A stretch of DNA of 64,000 nucleotides from Paenibacillus sp. KS-LC4 (GTDB lineage: Bacteria; Bacillota; Bacilli; Paenibacillales; Paenibacillaceae), in the NCBI RefSeq assembly GCF_036894955.1, contig NZ_CP145905.1, positions 12,501 to 76,500 on the forward strand, in the 5' to 3' direction. The notes beneath the pieces were generated by a model that was not told the origin of the DNA, made no database searches, and saw only the letters and a list, made by a program, of their open reading frames with translations. The stretch's first letter is position 1; each line of letters begins with the position of its first letter. A program made the translations under genes and the position numbers. Positions 19,665 to 27,896 of this stretch are shown here, in pieces.

Positions 19665-19711
19665 AAAATCCGTATAAAAATGTTATATTAACATTATAAT
19701 ATTCGGATTTT
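19665..19711 (+). promoter_or_regulatory. inverted PurBox pair controlling purR
   Basis: AAAATCCGTATAAAA (19665-19679) and the inverted TAATATTCGGATTTT (19697-19711) are separated by 17 bp, the spacing known for PurR box pairs. They lie within a longer perfect inverted repeat TGCTAAAATCCG / CGGATTTTAGCA. A TATAAT (19695-19700) overlaps the second box, so binding would block the promoter, consistent with autorepression. Confidence 0.75.
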
Positions 19712-19728
19712 AGCAGGGGGAGAATTCC

Positions 19729-20559
19729 TTGAAAAAGTTAAAACGCAGCGCAAGACTGGTAGAGATGACGCAATACCTGCTAAGTCGCCCACATACGTTA
19801 ATCTCGTTGACAGCTTTTGCGGATCGCTATCAGTCAGCCAAATCATCCATTAGCGAGGATCTGGCGATCATTAAAGAAGTATTTGAAGAAGAGGGCATTG
19901 GCGAGCTTAACACCCTTGCGGGCGCCGCAGGCGGCGTAAAATTCGCACCGAAGATGCATGCCTCTGATGCACTGGGCATTATGAATAATATTTGCCGTCA
20001 GCTGGAGCAGCCTGAACGGGTGCTCCCTGGCGGTTATTTGTATATGACGGACATGCTCGGCCAGCCTGAGCTGCTGGCTGATATCGGCCGCATGTTTGCG
20101 ACCGCTTTTGCCGCTAGGAAAATTGATGTCATTATGACGGTAGAGACGAAGGGTATTCCGCTTGCTTACGCAACCGCTGCCTGTCTGAATTTGCCTGTCG
20201 TTATCGTACGTCGAGATAATAAGGTGACGGAAGGCTCTGCGGTTAGCATTAATTACGTCTCCGGCTCTAATAAACGCATTCAGACGATGTCGCTTGCTAG
20301 GCGCGCACTTAAGGAGCAGTCCCGCGTGCTTATTATTGATGACTTCATGAAAGCAGGCGGCACCATTCAAGGGATGATGGATCTGCTCTTTGAATTCAAG
20401 GCGACGGTTGCTGGAGTTGGCGTATTTGTAGAATCGGGCGAGGTGGAGCTTGAGGAACGACTGCTTGAAGATTATGTGTCGCTTGCTAAGCTGGCGGCTG
20501 TAGATTTGAAGACCAAGCAGACGACGGTCATACCAGGCAATTATTTTCGCACAGAATAA
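19729..20559 (+). CDS. purR: purine operon repressor PurR
   Basis: A 276-aa repressor with an N-terminal winged helix (about residues 1-75) and a C-terminal phosphoribosyltransferase-fold domain that binds PRPP as inducer. VLIIDDFMKAGGTIQG near residues 202-217 is the PRPP-binding motif. The start is TTG 19729 after AGGGGGA; KKLKRSARLVEMTQYLL agrees with the B. subtilis N-terminus. The PurBox pair upstream indicates autoregulation. The next gene, ridA, follows by 29 bp as in B. subtilis. Confidence 0.96.
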   Translation: MKKLKRSARLVEMTQYLLSRPHTLISLTAFADRYQSAKSSISEDLAIIKEVFEEEGIGELNTLAGAAGGVKFAPKMHASDALGIMNNICRQLEQPERVLPGGYLYMTDMLGQPELLADIGRMFATAFAARKIDVIMTVETKGIPLAYATAACLNLPVVIVRRDNKVTEGSAVSINYVSGSNKRIQTMSLARRALKEQSRVLIIDDFMKAGGTIQGMMDLLFEFKATVAGVGVFVESGEVELEERLLEDYVSLAKLAAVDLKTKQTTVIPGNYFRTE

Positions 20560-20588
20560 CGAGTATAATTAAAGAAGGGTTGGAATAA

Positions 20589-20990
20589 ATGATGTCTCAG
20601 CATTTAGAACCGAAGGTTATTGCAACAGATAAGGCGCCTGCCGCTATCGGACCTTATTCACAAGCGATTCAGCTTGGAGGACTTCTTTTTACATCGGGGC
20701 AAATTCCACTTAACGCGGCTGGCGAGCTTGTGACAGGCGATATTACAGTGCAGGCGAACCAAGTGTTTCGCAATCTGGAGGCTGTGCTTGCCGAAGCGGG
20801 AGCGACACTGCAAAATGTAGTGAAAGCAACCGTCTTTATGAAGGACATGAACCAGTTTGTGGCGATGAATGAGGTGTATGCTTCTTACTTTGGCGACCAC
20901 AAACCAGCACGTTCGGCAGTAGAAGTAGCAAGGCTTCCGAAGGATGTTTTTGTCGAAATTGAAGTGATTGCAGCGATTCCTGTCGAATAG
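20589..20990 (+). CDS. ridA: RidA family reactive intermediate deaminase (YabJ)
   Basis: A 133-aa trimeric enzyme that hydrolyses 2-aminoacrylate and related imines released by PLP enzymes. [13 protein letters not shown] and the TSGQIPL motif near residue 37 line the active site, and the essential arginine is in [13 protein letters not shown] near 105. AGAAGGG precedes two tandem ATGs; the first is used here. B. subtilis YabJ lies in the same purR-yabJ-spoVG order and affects PurR-dependent repression. The gene is probably co-transcribed with purR. Confidence 0.95.
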   Translation: MMSQHLEPKVIATDKAPAAIGPYSQAIQLGGLLFTSGQIPLNAAGELVTGDITVQANQVFRNLEAVLAEAGATLQNVVKATVFMKDMNQFVAMNEVYASYFGDHKPARSAVEVARLPKDVFVEIEVIAAIPVE

Positions 20991-21054
20991 AGTCAGATAA
21001 AATTCAAATAGAAAATTTTTTTTAAAATATGCACTTTTTTTCCAAAATAGGAGA

Positions 21055-21081
21055 AGGAATTGGCACAAAAATGTGGAATAT
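21055..21081 (+). promoter_or_regulatory. sigma-H promoter of spoVG
   Basis: AGGAATT (21055-21061), a 13-bp spacer, and GGAATAT (21075-21081) match the sigma-H pattern (AGGAWWT ... GAAT) with the spacing of the B. subtilis spoVG promoter. An A/T-rich tract just upstream (from 21001) is the kind of DNA AbrB binds at spoVG. Confidence 0.75.
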
Positions 21082-21119
21082 TACACCAAGTCCCAGATAG
21101 GCAAAGGTGGTGAACACAA

Positions 21120-21407
21120 GTGCAAATTACTGATGTAAGACTCCGCCGTGTCAATTCGGAAGGTCGCATGAAGGCTATTGCTTCCATCACGATTGACAAC
21201 GAATTCGTCGTTCACGATATCCGTGTAATCGACGGAAACAATGGAATGTTTGTTGCAATGCCGAGCAAGCGTACCCCCGATGGAGAATTCCGAGATATCG
21301 CTCATCCGATTTCTTCGACCACTCGGGAGAAAATTCAAGCTGCCGTACTCGCTGAGTACGAGCGCGCTGCAACGGAAGAAGAAGTGGCCATTGAAGAGGG
21401 TGCTTAA
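21120..21407 (+). CDS. spoVG: septation/virulence RNA-binding regulator SpoVG
   Basis: A 95-aa SpoVG, a small nucleic-acid-binding regulator of septation and sporulation cortex formation. [20 protein letters not shown] at the N-terminus, then [17 protein letters not shown] near residues 51-67, are diagnostic. The acidic C-terminal tail ([10 protein letters not shown]) varies in the family. The start is GTG after AAAGGTGGTGA. The upstream sigma-H promoter and A/T-rich region suggest the classic control by AbrB and sigma-H. A terminator follows. Confidence 0.97.
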   Translation: MQITDVRLRRVNSEGRMKAIASITIDNEFVVHDIRVIDGNNGMFVAMPSKRTPDGEFRDIAHPISSTTREKIQAAVLAEYERAATEEEVAIEEGA

Positions 21408-21423
21408 TAGCAGCTTCGTTAGA

Positions 21424-21488
21424 GGGCAAAAATCAGTATCCGCATGAGAGGATAGGGGGGCCAAGGGGGCTCCCTTTTCTTTTTGCCC
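21424..21488 (+). terminator. nested terminator between spoVG and glmU
   Basis: An inner stem AGGGGGGCC / GGCTCCCTT is followed by a T-rich run that itself forms the outer stem GGGCAAAAA (21424-21432) / TTTTTGCCC (21480-21488). The inner hairpin plus T-run is a terminator; the outer pairing would sequester the T-run. Confidence 0.75.
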
Positions 21489-21535
21489 AAGATGGGATAT
21501 ATTCAACTAGACTTTTAACTTGGGAGGAATAGCAA

Positions 21536-22951
21536 TTGAAAGTAATGGCGATTGTGCTTGCAGCAGGTCAAGGCAAGCGGATGAAATCCAAACGATATAA
21601 AGTGCTTCACCATGTATGCGGCAAGCCGATGGTAGGCCATGTGCTGGATACGGTGAAACAGGCTGCTAGCGAGCGGACGGTTGTCATCGTTGGGCATGGC
21701 GCAGAGACGGTTAAAGCTTATTTGGGCGAGCAGGCGGAATATGTGCTGCAGGAGCAGCAGCTTGGTACGGGCCATGCGGTGCGTCAAGCTGAAGCGCTAA
21801 TTGGCTCAGAAGACGGCAAAACGATCGTTATTTGCGGCGATACGCCGCTGGTGCGTGCAGAGACGATTCAGGCGATGCTGGCCTTGCAGCAGTCAAGCGG
21901 AGCGGCGGCAACGGTGCTGACGGCTTCTTTCGCTGATCCGACAGGCTATGGTCGGATCATTCGCGGCGAGAACGGCGAGGTTGAGAAAATCGTCGAGCAG
22001 AAGGATTGCACGCCAGAGGAAGCAGCGACGAAGGAAATCAACACGGGTACGTATGTGTTCGATAACCGCAAGCTGTTCGAGGCGCTTGCCAAGGTAACGA
22101 GCAATAATGCCCAAGGCGAGTTTTATTTGACGGATGTCATTGGCATCTTCCGCCAAGCGGGCGAGTCCGTTCAAGGCTATTGTACAGAGGATACGGCGGA
22201 AGCGATTGGCATTAATGACCGTGTAGCGCTTGCTGAAGCGGAAGGCTTGATGCGGGCGCGTATTAATCGCAAGCATTTAATTGAAGGCGTTACGATTATT
22301 GATACAGCATCGACTTATATAGAAGCAGATGTACAAATTGGTGCCGACACCATTATTTACCCAGGTACAGTGCTTCGCGGCTCTACGGTTATTGGCGAGG
22401 ACTGCATCATTGGACCAAATGCGGATATTCAGGATTCCGTTATCGGAGATGGCGTCAGCGTTAAATATTCGGTTGTTGCCGAATCAGAAGTTGGCAATAA
22501 AAGCTCGGTTGGGCCATACGCGAATTTGCGTCCTGGCTCCAAGCTGGGCGAAGACTGCAAAATCGGCGATTTTGTCGAGCTGAAAAATGCTACGCTTGGC
22601 GACGGCAGCAAGGTATCGCATTTGAGCTATGTGGGCGATGCAGTAGTCGGTAAAGATGTGAACATCGGCTGCGGCGCAATAACGGTCAATTACGACGGCT
22701 TCAATAAGTCGGTGACGGAAATCGGCGATGGTGCTTTTGTCGGCAGCAACGTTAATTTGATTGCTCCTGTGAAGATTGGCGACGGTGCTTTTGTCGTTGC
22801 TGGCTCGACGATTACAAAGGATGTGCCAGCAGGCGATTTAGCGGTTGCGCGCGCCCGTCAGGAGAATAAGGAAGGCTACGCCGAGAAGATTCGTACTCGT
22901 GCGAAAGCGAAGAAGGAAAAGAGCAAAAAGGATAAGAGCAAGAAGGACTGA
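21536..22951 (+). CDS. glmU: bifunctional UDP-GlcNAc pyrophosphorylase / GlcN-1-P acetyltransferase
   Basis: Makes UDP-GlcNAc for peptidoglycan and teichoic acids. Residues 1-230 form the uridyltransferase (LAAGQGKRMKS near 8, GDTPLV near 101). Residues 250-450 form the left-handed beta-helix acetyltransferase with many hexapeptide repeats (for example IGADTI, VVGKDV). The 471-aa protein ends in a lysine-rich tail of about 18 residues, longer than in B. subtilis (456 aa). The start is TTG with GGGAGGAAT upstream. In B. subtilis prs follows; here ctc follows, so prs has moved or been lost from this locus. Confidence 0.97.
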   Translation: MKVMAIVLAAGQGKRMKSKRYKVLHHVCGKPMVGHVLDTVKQAASERTVVIVGHGAETVKAYLGEQAEYVLQEQQLGTGHAVRQAEALIGSEDGKTIVICGDTPLVRAETIQAMLALQQSSGAAATVLTASFADPTGYGRIIRGENGEVEKIVEQKDCTPEEAATKEINTGTYVFDNRKLFEALAKVTSNNAQGEFYLTDVIGIFRQAGESVQGYCTEDTAEAIGINDRVALAEAEGLMRARINRKHLIEGVTIIDTASTYIEADVQIGADTIIYPGTVLRGSTVIGEDCIIGPNADIQDSVIGDGVSVKYSVVAESEVGNKSSVGPYANLRPGSKLGEDCKIGDFVELKNATLGDGSKVSHLSYVGDAVVGKDVNIGCGAITVNYDGFNKSVTEIGDGAFVGSNVNLIAPVKIGDGAFVVAGSTITKDVPAGDLAVARARQENKEGYAEKIRTRAKAKKEKSKKDKSKKD

Positions 22952-23009
22952 TGCTCCCATCCATCCTTCCTTTTTTCCATATCGAAGAAAGGGATTGCCG
23001 TTCAGGTTT

Positions 23010-23035
23010 GTTTATTTTTTGGCTCATTAGGGTAA
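23010..23035 (+). promoter_or_regulatory. sigma-B-like promoter of ctc
   Basis: GTTTAT (23010-23015), a 14-bp spacer, GGGTAA (23030-23035). The B. subtilis ctc promoter, the prototype sigma-B promoter, is GTTTAA-N14-GGGTAT. Whether this organism encodes sigma-B cannot be seen here. Confidence 0.5.
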
Positions 23036-23070
23036 AGCTATATGGAATATCACTTTTCTAGGAGGTTTCC

Positions 23071-23721
23071 ATGATGTCTAACTCGATGATTGCCGAAACA
23101 AGAGCTGCTCTTACAAACGGTGAGCTGCGCTCCCTGAGACAGCGGGGCAAAGTGCCTGCCGTCGTATATGGCAAACAGTTGTCCCAATCTACAGCTGTCT
23201 TGCTTGAAGAGAAAGAATTGCTGGCTTTGCTCCGTTCGCATCCAAAGGCCGTACTGGAACTGAATATTCCATCCCATGGGAAAAAGCCGGTTATGATAAC
23301 GGAGGTGCAGCGTGATCCCGTATCGCGCCAAGTGCTGCATGTGGATTTTCATCAAATTAACATGAATGAAGAAGTGAAAACGCAGGTTCGTATCGACTTT
23401 CTAGGTGAGGCGAACGGGGTGAAGGAAGGCGGCATTTTGCAGGTGATGCTCCATGAGCTTGAGGTGCAGTGCTTGCCGGGCAGCATTCCAGATTCCATTG
23501 AGCTAAATGTGGCGGATTTGGAGATGGGCAGTAACCTGCTCGTCAGCGATATCGTAGTGCCAAGCGGTGTGGAAGTGAAGTCCGATCACCAGCAGGTTGT
23601 CGTGACCGTGCTAGCTCCTCAGAAGGAAATTTCCGAAGAGGAAGCAGCGGAATCGGCAGCCGAGTCGTTTGCTCAAGAGGTACGCTCAGAGGATGCGAAA
23701 GAGGTTAGCAGCAGCTCGTAG
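23071..23721 (+). CDS. rplY: 50S ribosomal protein bL25 / general stress protein Ctc
   Basis: A 216-aa bL25 of the long TL5/Ctc type. The N-terminal 5S-rRNA-binding domain (about residues 5-93) includes LRQRGKVPAVVYG and VLHVDFHQIN. The C-terminal beta domain (about 100-190) includes NGVKEGGILQ and LEVQCLPGSIPDSIELNV. A Glu/Ser-rich tail follows. TAGGAGG precedes tandem ATGs at 23071 and 23074. A sigma-B-like promoter lies upstream. The gene ends conserved block one; the accessory GbsR/ABC region begins after its terminator. Confidence 0.96.
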   Translation: MMSNSMIAETRAALTNGELRSLRQRGKVPAVVYGKQLSQSTAVLLEEKELLALLRSHPKAVLELNIPSHGKKPVMITEVQRDPVSRQVLHVDFHQINMNEEVKTQVRIDFLGEANGVKEGGILQVMLHELEVQCLPGSIPDSIELNVADLEMGSNLLVSDIVVPSGVEVKSDHQQVVVTVLAPQKEISEEEAAESAAESFAQEVRSEDAKEVSSSS

Positions 23722-23844
23722 CTTGCAGGCTCGCTGGTTGCTCTTAGCTAGCAGCTCGCAGCGCATAGGACAAGCGTGACAGGTCGCTTCTGCTGGATCA
23801 TGATATAGGTATTGAGGAAATATTGCCATACGATAAAAGCGGCT

Positions 23845-23879
23845 AGCGGCTCCATGCATTTGCATGGGGCCGCTTTTTG
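23845..23879 (+). terminator. terminator after ctc
   Basis: AGCGGC-T-CCATGCA pairs with TGCATGG-G-GCCGCT, followed by TTTTT. The 23722-23981 gap holds nothing else recognised. Confidence 0.87.
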
Positions 23880-23981
23880 TATGTCCGTTAAGGCAGATGA
23901 TGCCCTCTAGCGTCAATGCAACGGATGGCAGCGCCTCGCGATGCATACATTGAGATACCGAAATTGAGATGCAAGGAATAC

Positions 23982-24521
23982 TCAGGTACCTTTTTCGAAA
24001 AAGGCTCCCGCCTTGAGCTGATCCACGAATTGCTGGAGCCAAGCGTAATATTGTACAGCATGCCGCAGCTTCTGCAAATCCTCCAGGCAGCGCATACGCT
24101 CCTCCTCGCTCGTCTTCATGTCCAGAATCAGCTCGCTGAGCAGCGGAATCGTCGATTCGGCCGCTTTTGTCATGACATCCACTTCGTGCTGAAGCTTGGA
24201 GGTGAAAAAGTTTTGGAACGTTTTGAAAAAATCGGTCTCCGCCTGATACAGATCCTGCCGCTCCCGCTTCTCTGGCAGCTTCATAATCATTTGCGATGAC
24301 ATTAACGAGCGTACAGCGTAGCTCATATTGCTTTTGCTCATATTCATATGCGCCTTCATCTCATCAAGCGTCATCGGCTTATCCTCGAAAAACATAATGC
24401 CATATAATTGCCCGAACGAATAGTTCGCCCCGTATAAATTCATCGTTTGCGCGATTGCGTCAATCATCGTTTGGCGCAAGGCAAGCCGCTGCGTCTCCTG
24501 CTCCTCCATATGGTCTGGCAT
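23982..24521 (-). CDS. GbsR/MarR-family winged-helix regulator
   Basis: About 179 aa. A winged helix lies near residues 25-95: GQLYGIMFFEDKPMTLDEMK followed by MSKSNMSYAVRSLMSSQM as the recognition region. A helical dimerisation tail rich in acidic and leucine residues follows. The pattern matches the GbsR family, whose members repress choline/glycine-betaine genes in B. subtilis, but effectors vary. It is divergent from an ABC import operon that starts 225 bp away, so it probably controls that operon. The second ATG (24521) has GGAGG at 6-nt spacing; the first lies 2 nt from it. Confidence 0.82.
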   Translation of the reverse strand: MPDHMEEQETQRLALRQTMIDAIAQTMNLYGANYSFGQLYGIMFFEDKPMTLDEMKAHMNMSKSNMSYAVRSLMSSQMIMKLPEKRERQDLYQAETDFFKTFQNFFTSKLQHEVDVMTKAAESTIPLLSELILDMKTSEEERMRCLEDLQKLRHAVQYYAWLQQFVDQLKAGAFFEKGT

Positions 24522-24746
24522 AACCATCCTCCATTTCTCCCGTCTGCCTCTTGTCCATATTATAGCGAACTCTTAGAAATCCAGCTTTATATTTGTATCT
24601 TTACAAGAAATTAAGCTGGTGATGACGATGCGTTAATAGTTCTACGACATAATGAGTGTACAATAAATTTTGAATTTATAGATTTTTATTTCGTTAAAAC
24701 GGCTGAATGGATCATTAATTAAATTTTGATTGAATGGAGAGTTAAG

Positions 24747-25631
24747 GTGCTGAAACGGACAGAATGGTTGAACGAGTTAAAAGCAGTGCTGTTCACGCTG
24801 CCGGCAATGATTCCAATTACGGTCTTTTGGCTGGCGCCGCTGGTGTATGTCTTTTATTTGAGCTTTGTGGAATGGGATTTTATGAGTCCAGATAAGCTGT
24901 TCGTCGGCTTGGACAATTATGTATATTTGCTGCAAAATCCTGCCTTCTACCAGTCGCTGAGGGTGACGCTTCTATTCTGCCTTGGCAGTGTGCTGCCTAT
25001 TATGGCAGGCGGGCTTGGGCTGGCGCTGCTGCTAGGGCGCTCGCTTAAGGGCTCCGCTCTGTATCGAACGCTAGTATTTGCACCTTGGGTAACGCCAACG
25101 GTAGCCGTTTCGATTGTATGGTCATGGATATTAGAGCCTAAGGTCGGGCTTGGCAATACGATTCTAGGGGCGATGGGGCTTCCGGCAATTGGTTGGCTGC
25201 AAGACCCCAAATGGGCATTGGTCGGGGTGCTGCTGGTCGGCATCTGGAAATCGGTCGGATGGGCGATGATCTTCTACATTGTAGCGCTGCGAAGCGTACC
25301 GACGGATATGCTGGAGGCGGCGGGGCTGGATGGAGCAGGTGCTGTTCAAAAATTTCTGCATGTCACGCTTCCGCTTATCTCGCCAACAACGTTTTTCCTG
25401 TTCGTTGTACAGACGATTGAGGCGCTGCAAGCTTACGATTCCATTAATGTATTGACGCAGGGTGGTCCCTCAGGCTCGACTCGGACGCTGCTGTATCTGT
25501 ATTATCAATCGGCCTTCGAATCATTCCAGGTTGGCGAAGCGTCGTTGATTTCTATCGTCATGATCGTCATTTGCGTTCTATTGTCCGCGCTATCCTTCAC
25601 GGTCAGCCGCAAAATGGTCCATTACAACTAG
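24747..25631 (+). CDS. sugar/glycerophosphate-type ABC transporter permease 1 (UgpA-like)
   Basis: A 294-aa inner permease of the CUT1/MalF-UgpA class with six predicted spans. PAMIPITVFWLAPLVYVFYL opens the first span. The EAA loop EAAGLDGAGAVQKFLHVTLP near residues 196-215 contacts the ATPase. TLPLISPTTFFLFV and GGPSGSTRTLL are typical of UgpA-like permeases. GTG 24747 is preferred because GGAGA lies 6 nt upstream; TTG 24726 has no ribosome site. It is the first gene of the operon ending at the metallophosphoesterase. Confidence 0.88.
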   Translation: MLKRTEWLNELKAVLFTLPAMIPITVFWLAPLVYVFYLSFVEWDFMSPDKLFVGLDNYVYLLQNPAFYQSLRVTLLFCLGSVLPIMAGGLGLALLLGRSLKGSALYRTLVFAPWVTPTVAVSIVWSWILEPKVGLGNTILGAMGLPAIGWLQDPKWALVGVLLVGIWKSVGWAMIFYIVALRSVPTDMLEAAGLDGAGAVQKFLHVTLPLISPTTFFLFVVQTIEALQAYDSINVLTQGGPSGSTRTLLYLYYQSAFESFQVGEASLISIVMIVICVLLSALSFTVSRKMVHYN

Positions 25632-25654
25632 CTATTAGGGAGGAATTAGGGGTT

Positions 25655-26494
25655 ATGAAGGCTGTTTACCAAGCAGGGCTGGCGCTGCGGCATATTAGCT
25701 TGCTGGCTATAGCGCTGGCAATGGCATTTCCATTCTATTGGATGATGACAAGCGCGCTGAAGACAAACGATGAGATTTGGCAGTTTCCGCCGACATTATG
25801 GCCGGAGGTGCCGTTATGGAGCAATTATGCGGAGGCGTGGCTTGCAGCACCGTTCGGTCAATACATCGCCAACAGCGTTATCGTGGCGGGTGCCATCGTT
25901 ATTTTGCAAATGATTAATTCGGCAATGATGGCGTTCGCCTTGACCCATATGAGCTTTCGGTTAAAAGGCTTTTTGACCAGCATGATTATGCTCGGTTACA
26001 TGATTCCAAGCACAGCGGTGTATTTGCCCAGCTACATGATTTTGTCCAAGCTCCATTTGCTGGATTCATATGCGGGCCTGATTATATCAAACGCGGTCAG
26101 CGTCTTCTCGATTTTTCTCATCAGACAGGCCTTTCTGCAAGTGTCGCATGAAATGGTAGAAGCGGGACAAATAGATGGCGCATCGCACAGCCGGATTTTA
26201 TGGACGATTATGGTGCCGCTAACCCGCGCCTCGTTCGTCGTGCTTGCGCTAATTACGTTTATCTCGCAGTACAACAACTATTTTTGGCCGATGCTGATTA
26301 CGAAAAATCCCGATCTCCAGCTCGTATCGGCGGGACTGCGCAGCTTCTTCGTGGAAGGGGGTGCTTACGGGCTGAAATGGCCGCTCATTATGGCGGCAAG
26401 CTCTTTCACGATTATTCCGCTCTTGCTGCTGTTTTTGTTCGCTCAGCGGACGATTATGCAGAGTGTTAACTTATCTTCTGGCATTAAGGGGTAG
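25655..26494 (+). CDS. sugar/glycerophosphate-type ABC transporter permease 2 (UgpE-like)
   Basis: A 279-aa permease of the MalG/UgpE class. FPFYWMMTSALKTNDEIWQF near residues 24-43 is the family N-terminal signature. EAGQIDGASHSRILWTIMVP near 180 is the EAA loop. Six spans are expected. The ATG at 25655 follows GGGAGGAATTAGGGG; an earlier in-frame start would lie inside the first permease gene. It starts 23 bp after permease 1. No ATPase gene is present in the operon, so a shared MsmX/UgpC-type ATPase elsewhere is needed. Confidence 0.88.
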   Translation: MKAVYQAGLALRHISLLAIALAMAFPFYWMMTSALKTNDEIWQFPPTLWPEVPLWSNYAEAWLAAPFGQYIANSVIVAGAIVILQMINSAMMAFALTHMSFRLKGFLTSMIMLGYMIPSTAVYLPSYMILSKLHLLDSYAGLIISNAVSVFSIFLIRQAFLQVSHEMVEAGQIDGASHSRILWTIMVPLTRASFVVLALITFISQYNNYFWPMLITKNPDLQLVSAGLRSFFVEGGAYGLKWPLIMAASSFTIIPLLLLFLFAQRTIMQSVNLSSGIKG

Positions 26495-26534
26495 CTTTAA
26501 GCAAAGAAAATAATAAAAAGTGGAGGAATGGACC

Positions 26535-27893
26535 ATGTTGAAAAAAATGAAATGGATGAGCACGATGTCACTTACCCTTGCAATGGTGACGCTTAGCGCA
26601 TGTGGACAGACGGCAGGCACACAGACGGGTGAAGCGGGCAGCAGCAGTACGCCTGAGCAATCGGCAGCAGCCTCGGAGGCGCCGAAAGCGCCGGTGCAAA
26701 TTGAGTTTTGGTACGGCCTTGGCGGCAAGCTGGGCGAAAATGTAGAAGCGACGATTAAAAAATTTAATGAATCGCAAAGCGAGGTCATCGTCAAAGGTGT
26801 CGTTCAAGCCGATTACAACGAAACGGAGCAAAAGCTTCAGGCGGCTATTGCAGCGGGACAACCGCCTGCTGCGGTGCTGGCCTCCAATGTGGATTGGGCG
26901 GCTAAAGGGTATTTTGAGCCGCTGGATGACTATATCGCCGCATCGCCAGATTTTAAGAAAGAGGACTTTATTCAAACGTTTCTGGAGCAAGGACAAGTAG
27001 CGGGCAAGCAGTATTTTATGCCGATGTATGGTACGACTCAGCTCATGTATTATCGCTTGGACACGTTCGAGAAAGCGGGCATCAAGGCGGAGGAGATCAA
27101 AACGTGGGAGGACCTTGCGGCAGCAGCTGAGAAAATGGCAGTAAAGGAAGGCGGCAAAACGACCTTCTATGGCTGGGAGCCGATGTGGGGCGCAGACAAT
27201 ATGGTTGATGCGACGTTCAGCAAGGGCGGCAAAATTTTGAGCGACGACGGAAAGACGGTTGTCATTGATTCGCCAGAATGGATCGATACATGGGAATCAT
27301 TCCGCAAATGGCTGCATGAGGATAAAACGATGGCGATTCACTCCGGTGGACAAGGCTGGGAATACTGGTACAAAACCATTGACGATGTTATGAAGGGTCA
27401 AGCGGCAGGCTATACGGGCTCAAGCGGCGATCAAGGCGATTTGGACTTCAGCATCGTTGGCGCTATGCAGCAGCCGGGCTGGGAAGGCGTAGGAGAGGGC
27501 AAGCCAGTGGCTCGCGCAGTTATGGCTGGCGTTCCTGCTAAAGCGAAGGAAGAGCAGAAGGAAGCGGCTTTTAAATGGCTGTCATTCTTTACGAAAAGCG
27601 AAAACACAGCATCGTGGTCGATGAACACAGGCTATATCGCGGTACGTCTATCTGCACAGGATGATCCGGCGTTCAAGGCGTTCAGCGAGACGAACCCGCA
27701 AATTAAAGTGCCGTTGCAGCAGGCGTCGCATGCCTCAAAGCCGTTCCTTGATCCGACTGGCGGCAAAATCACTGATGCGTTGACCGTTGCAGCTGATCAG
27801 GTGCAAATCGAAAATATTCCTGCCGAGCAGGCGCTGAAGCAGGCGAAGGAAACCGCGCAGCGTGAGCTGGATAAAGCGCTGAAGGGTAAATAA
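26535..27893 (+). CDS. extracellular solute-binding lipoprotein of the ABC importer (UgpB-like)
   Basis: A 452-aa binding protein of the family-1 (maltose/glycerol-3-phosphate) class. The lipobox LSAC puts the lipidated cysteine at residue 23. A Ser/Ala/Glu linker follows, then the two-lobed binding domain beginning IEFWYGLGGKLGENVE. The GQPPAAVLASNVDWAAKGYF stretch, YFMPMYGTTQLMYY and FTKSENTASWSMNTGYIAVR resemble UgpB-like proteins. The start has GGAGG 7 nt upstream; a GTG 15 nt earlier contains that site and is rejected. The partner phosphatases downstream suggest an organophosphate substrate. Confidence 0.87.
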   Translation: MLKKMKWMSTMSLTLAMVTLSACGQTAGTQTGEAGSSSTPEQSAAASEAPKAPVQIEFWYGLGGKLGENVEATIKKFNESQSEVIVKGVVQADYNETEQKLQAAIAAGQPPAAVLASNVDWAAKGYFEPLDDYIAASPDFKKEDFIQTFLEQGQVAGKQYFMPMYGTTQLMYYRLDTFEKAGIKAEEIKTWEDLAAAAEKMAVKEGGKTTFYGWEPMWGADNMVDATFSKGGKILSDDGKTVVIDSPEWIDTWESFRKWLHEDKTMAIHSGGQGWEYWYKTIDDVMKGQAAGYTGSSGDQGDLDFSIVGAMQQPGWEGVGEGKPVARAVMAGVPAKAKEEQKEAAFKWLSFFTKSENTASWSMNTGYIAVRLSAQDDPAFKAFSETNPQIKVPLQQASHASKPFLDPTGGKITDALTVAADQVQIENIPAEQALKQAKETAQRELDKALKGK

Positions 27894-27896
27894 GCG

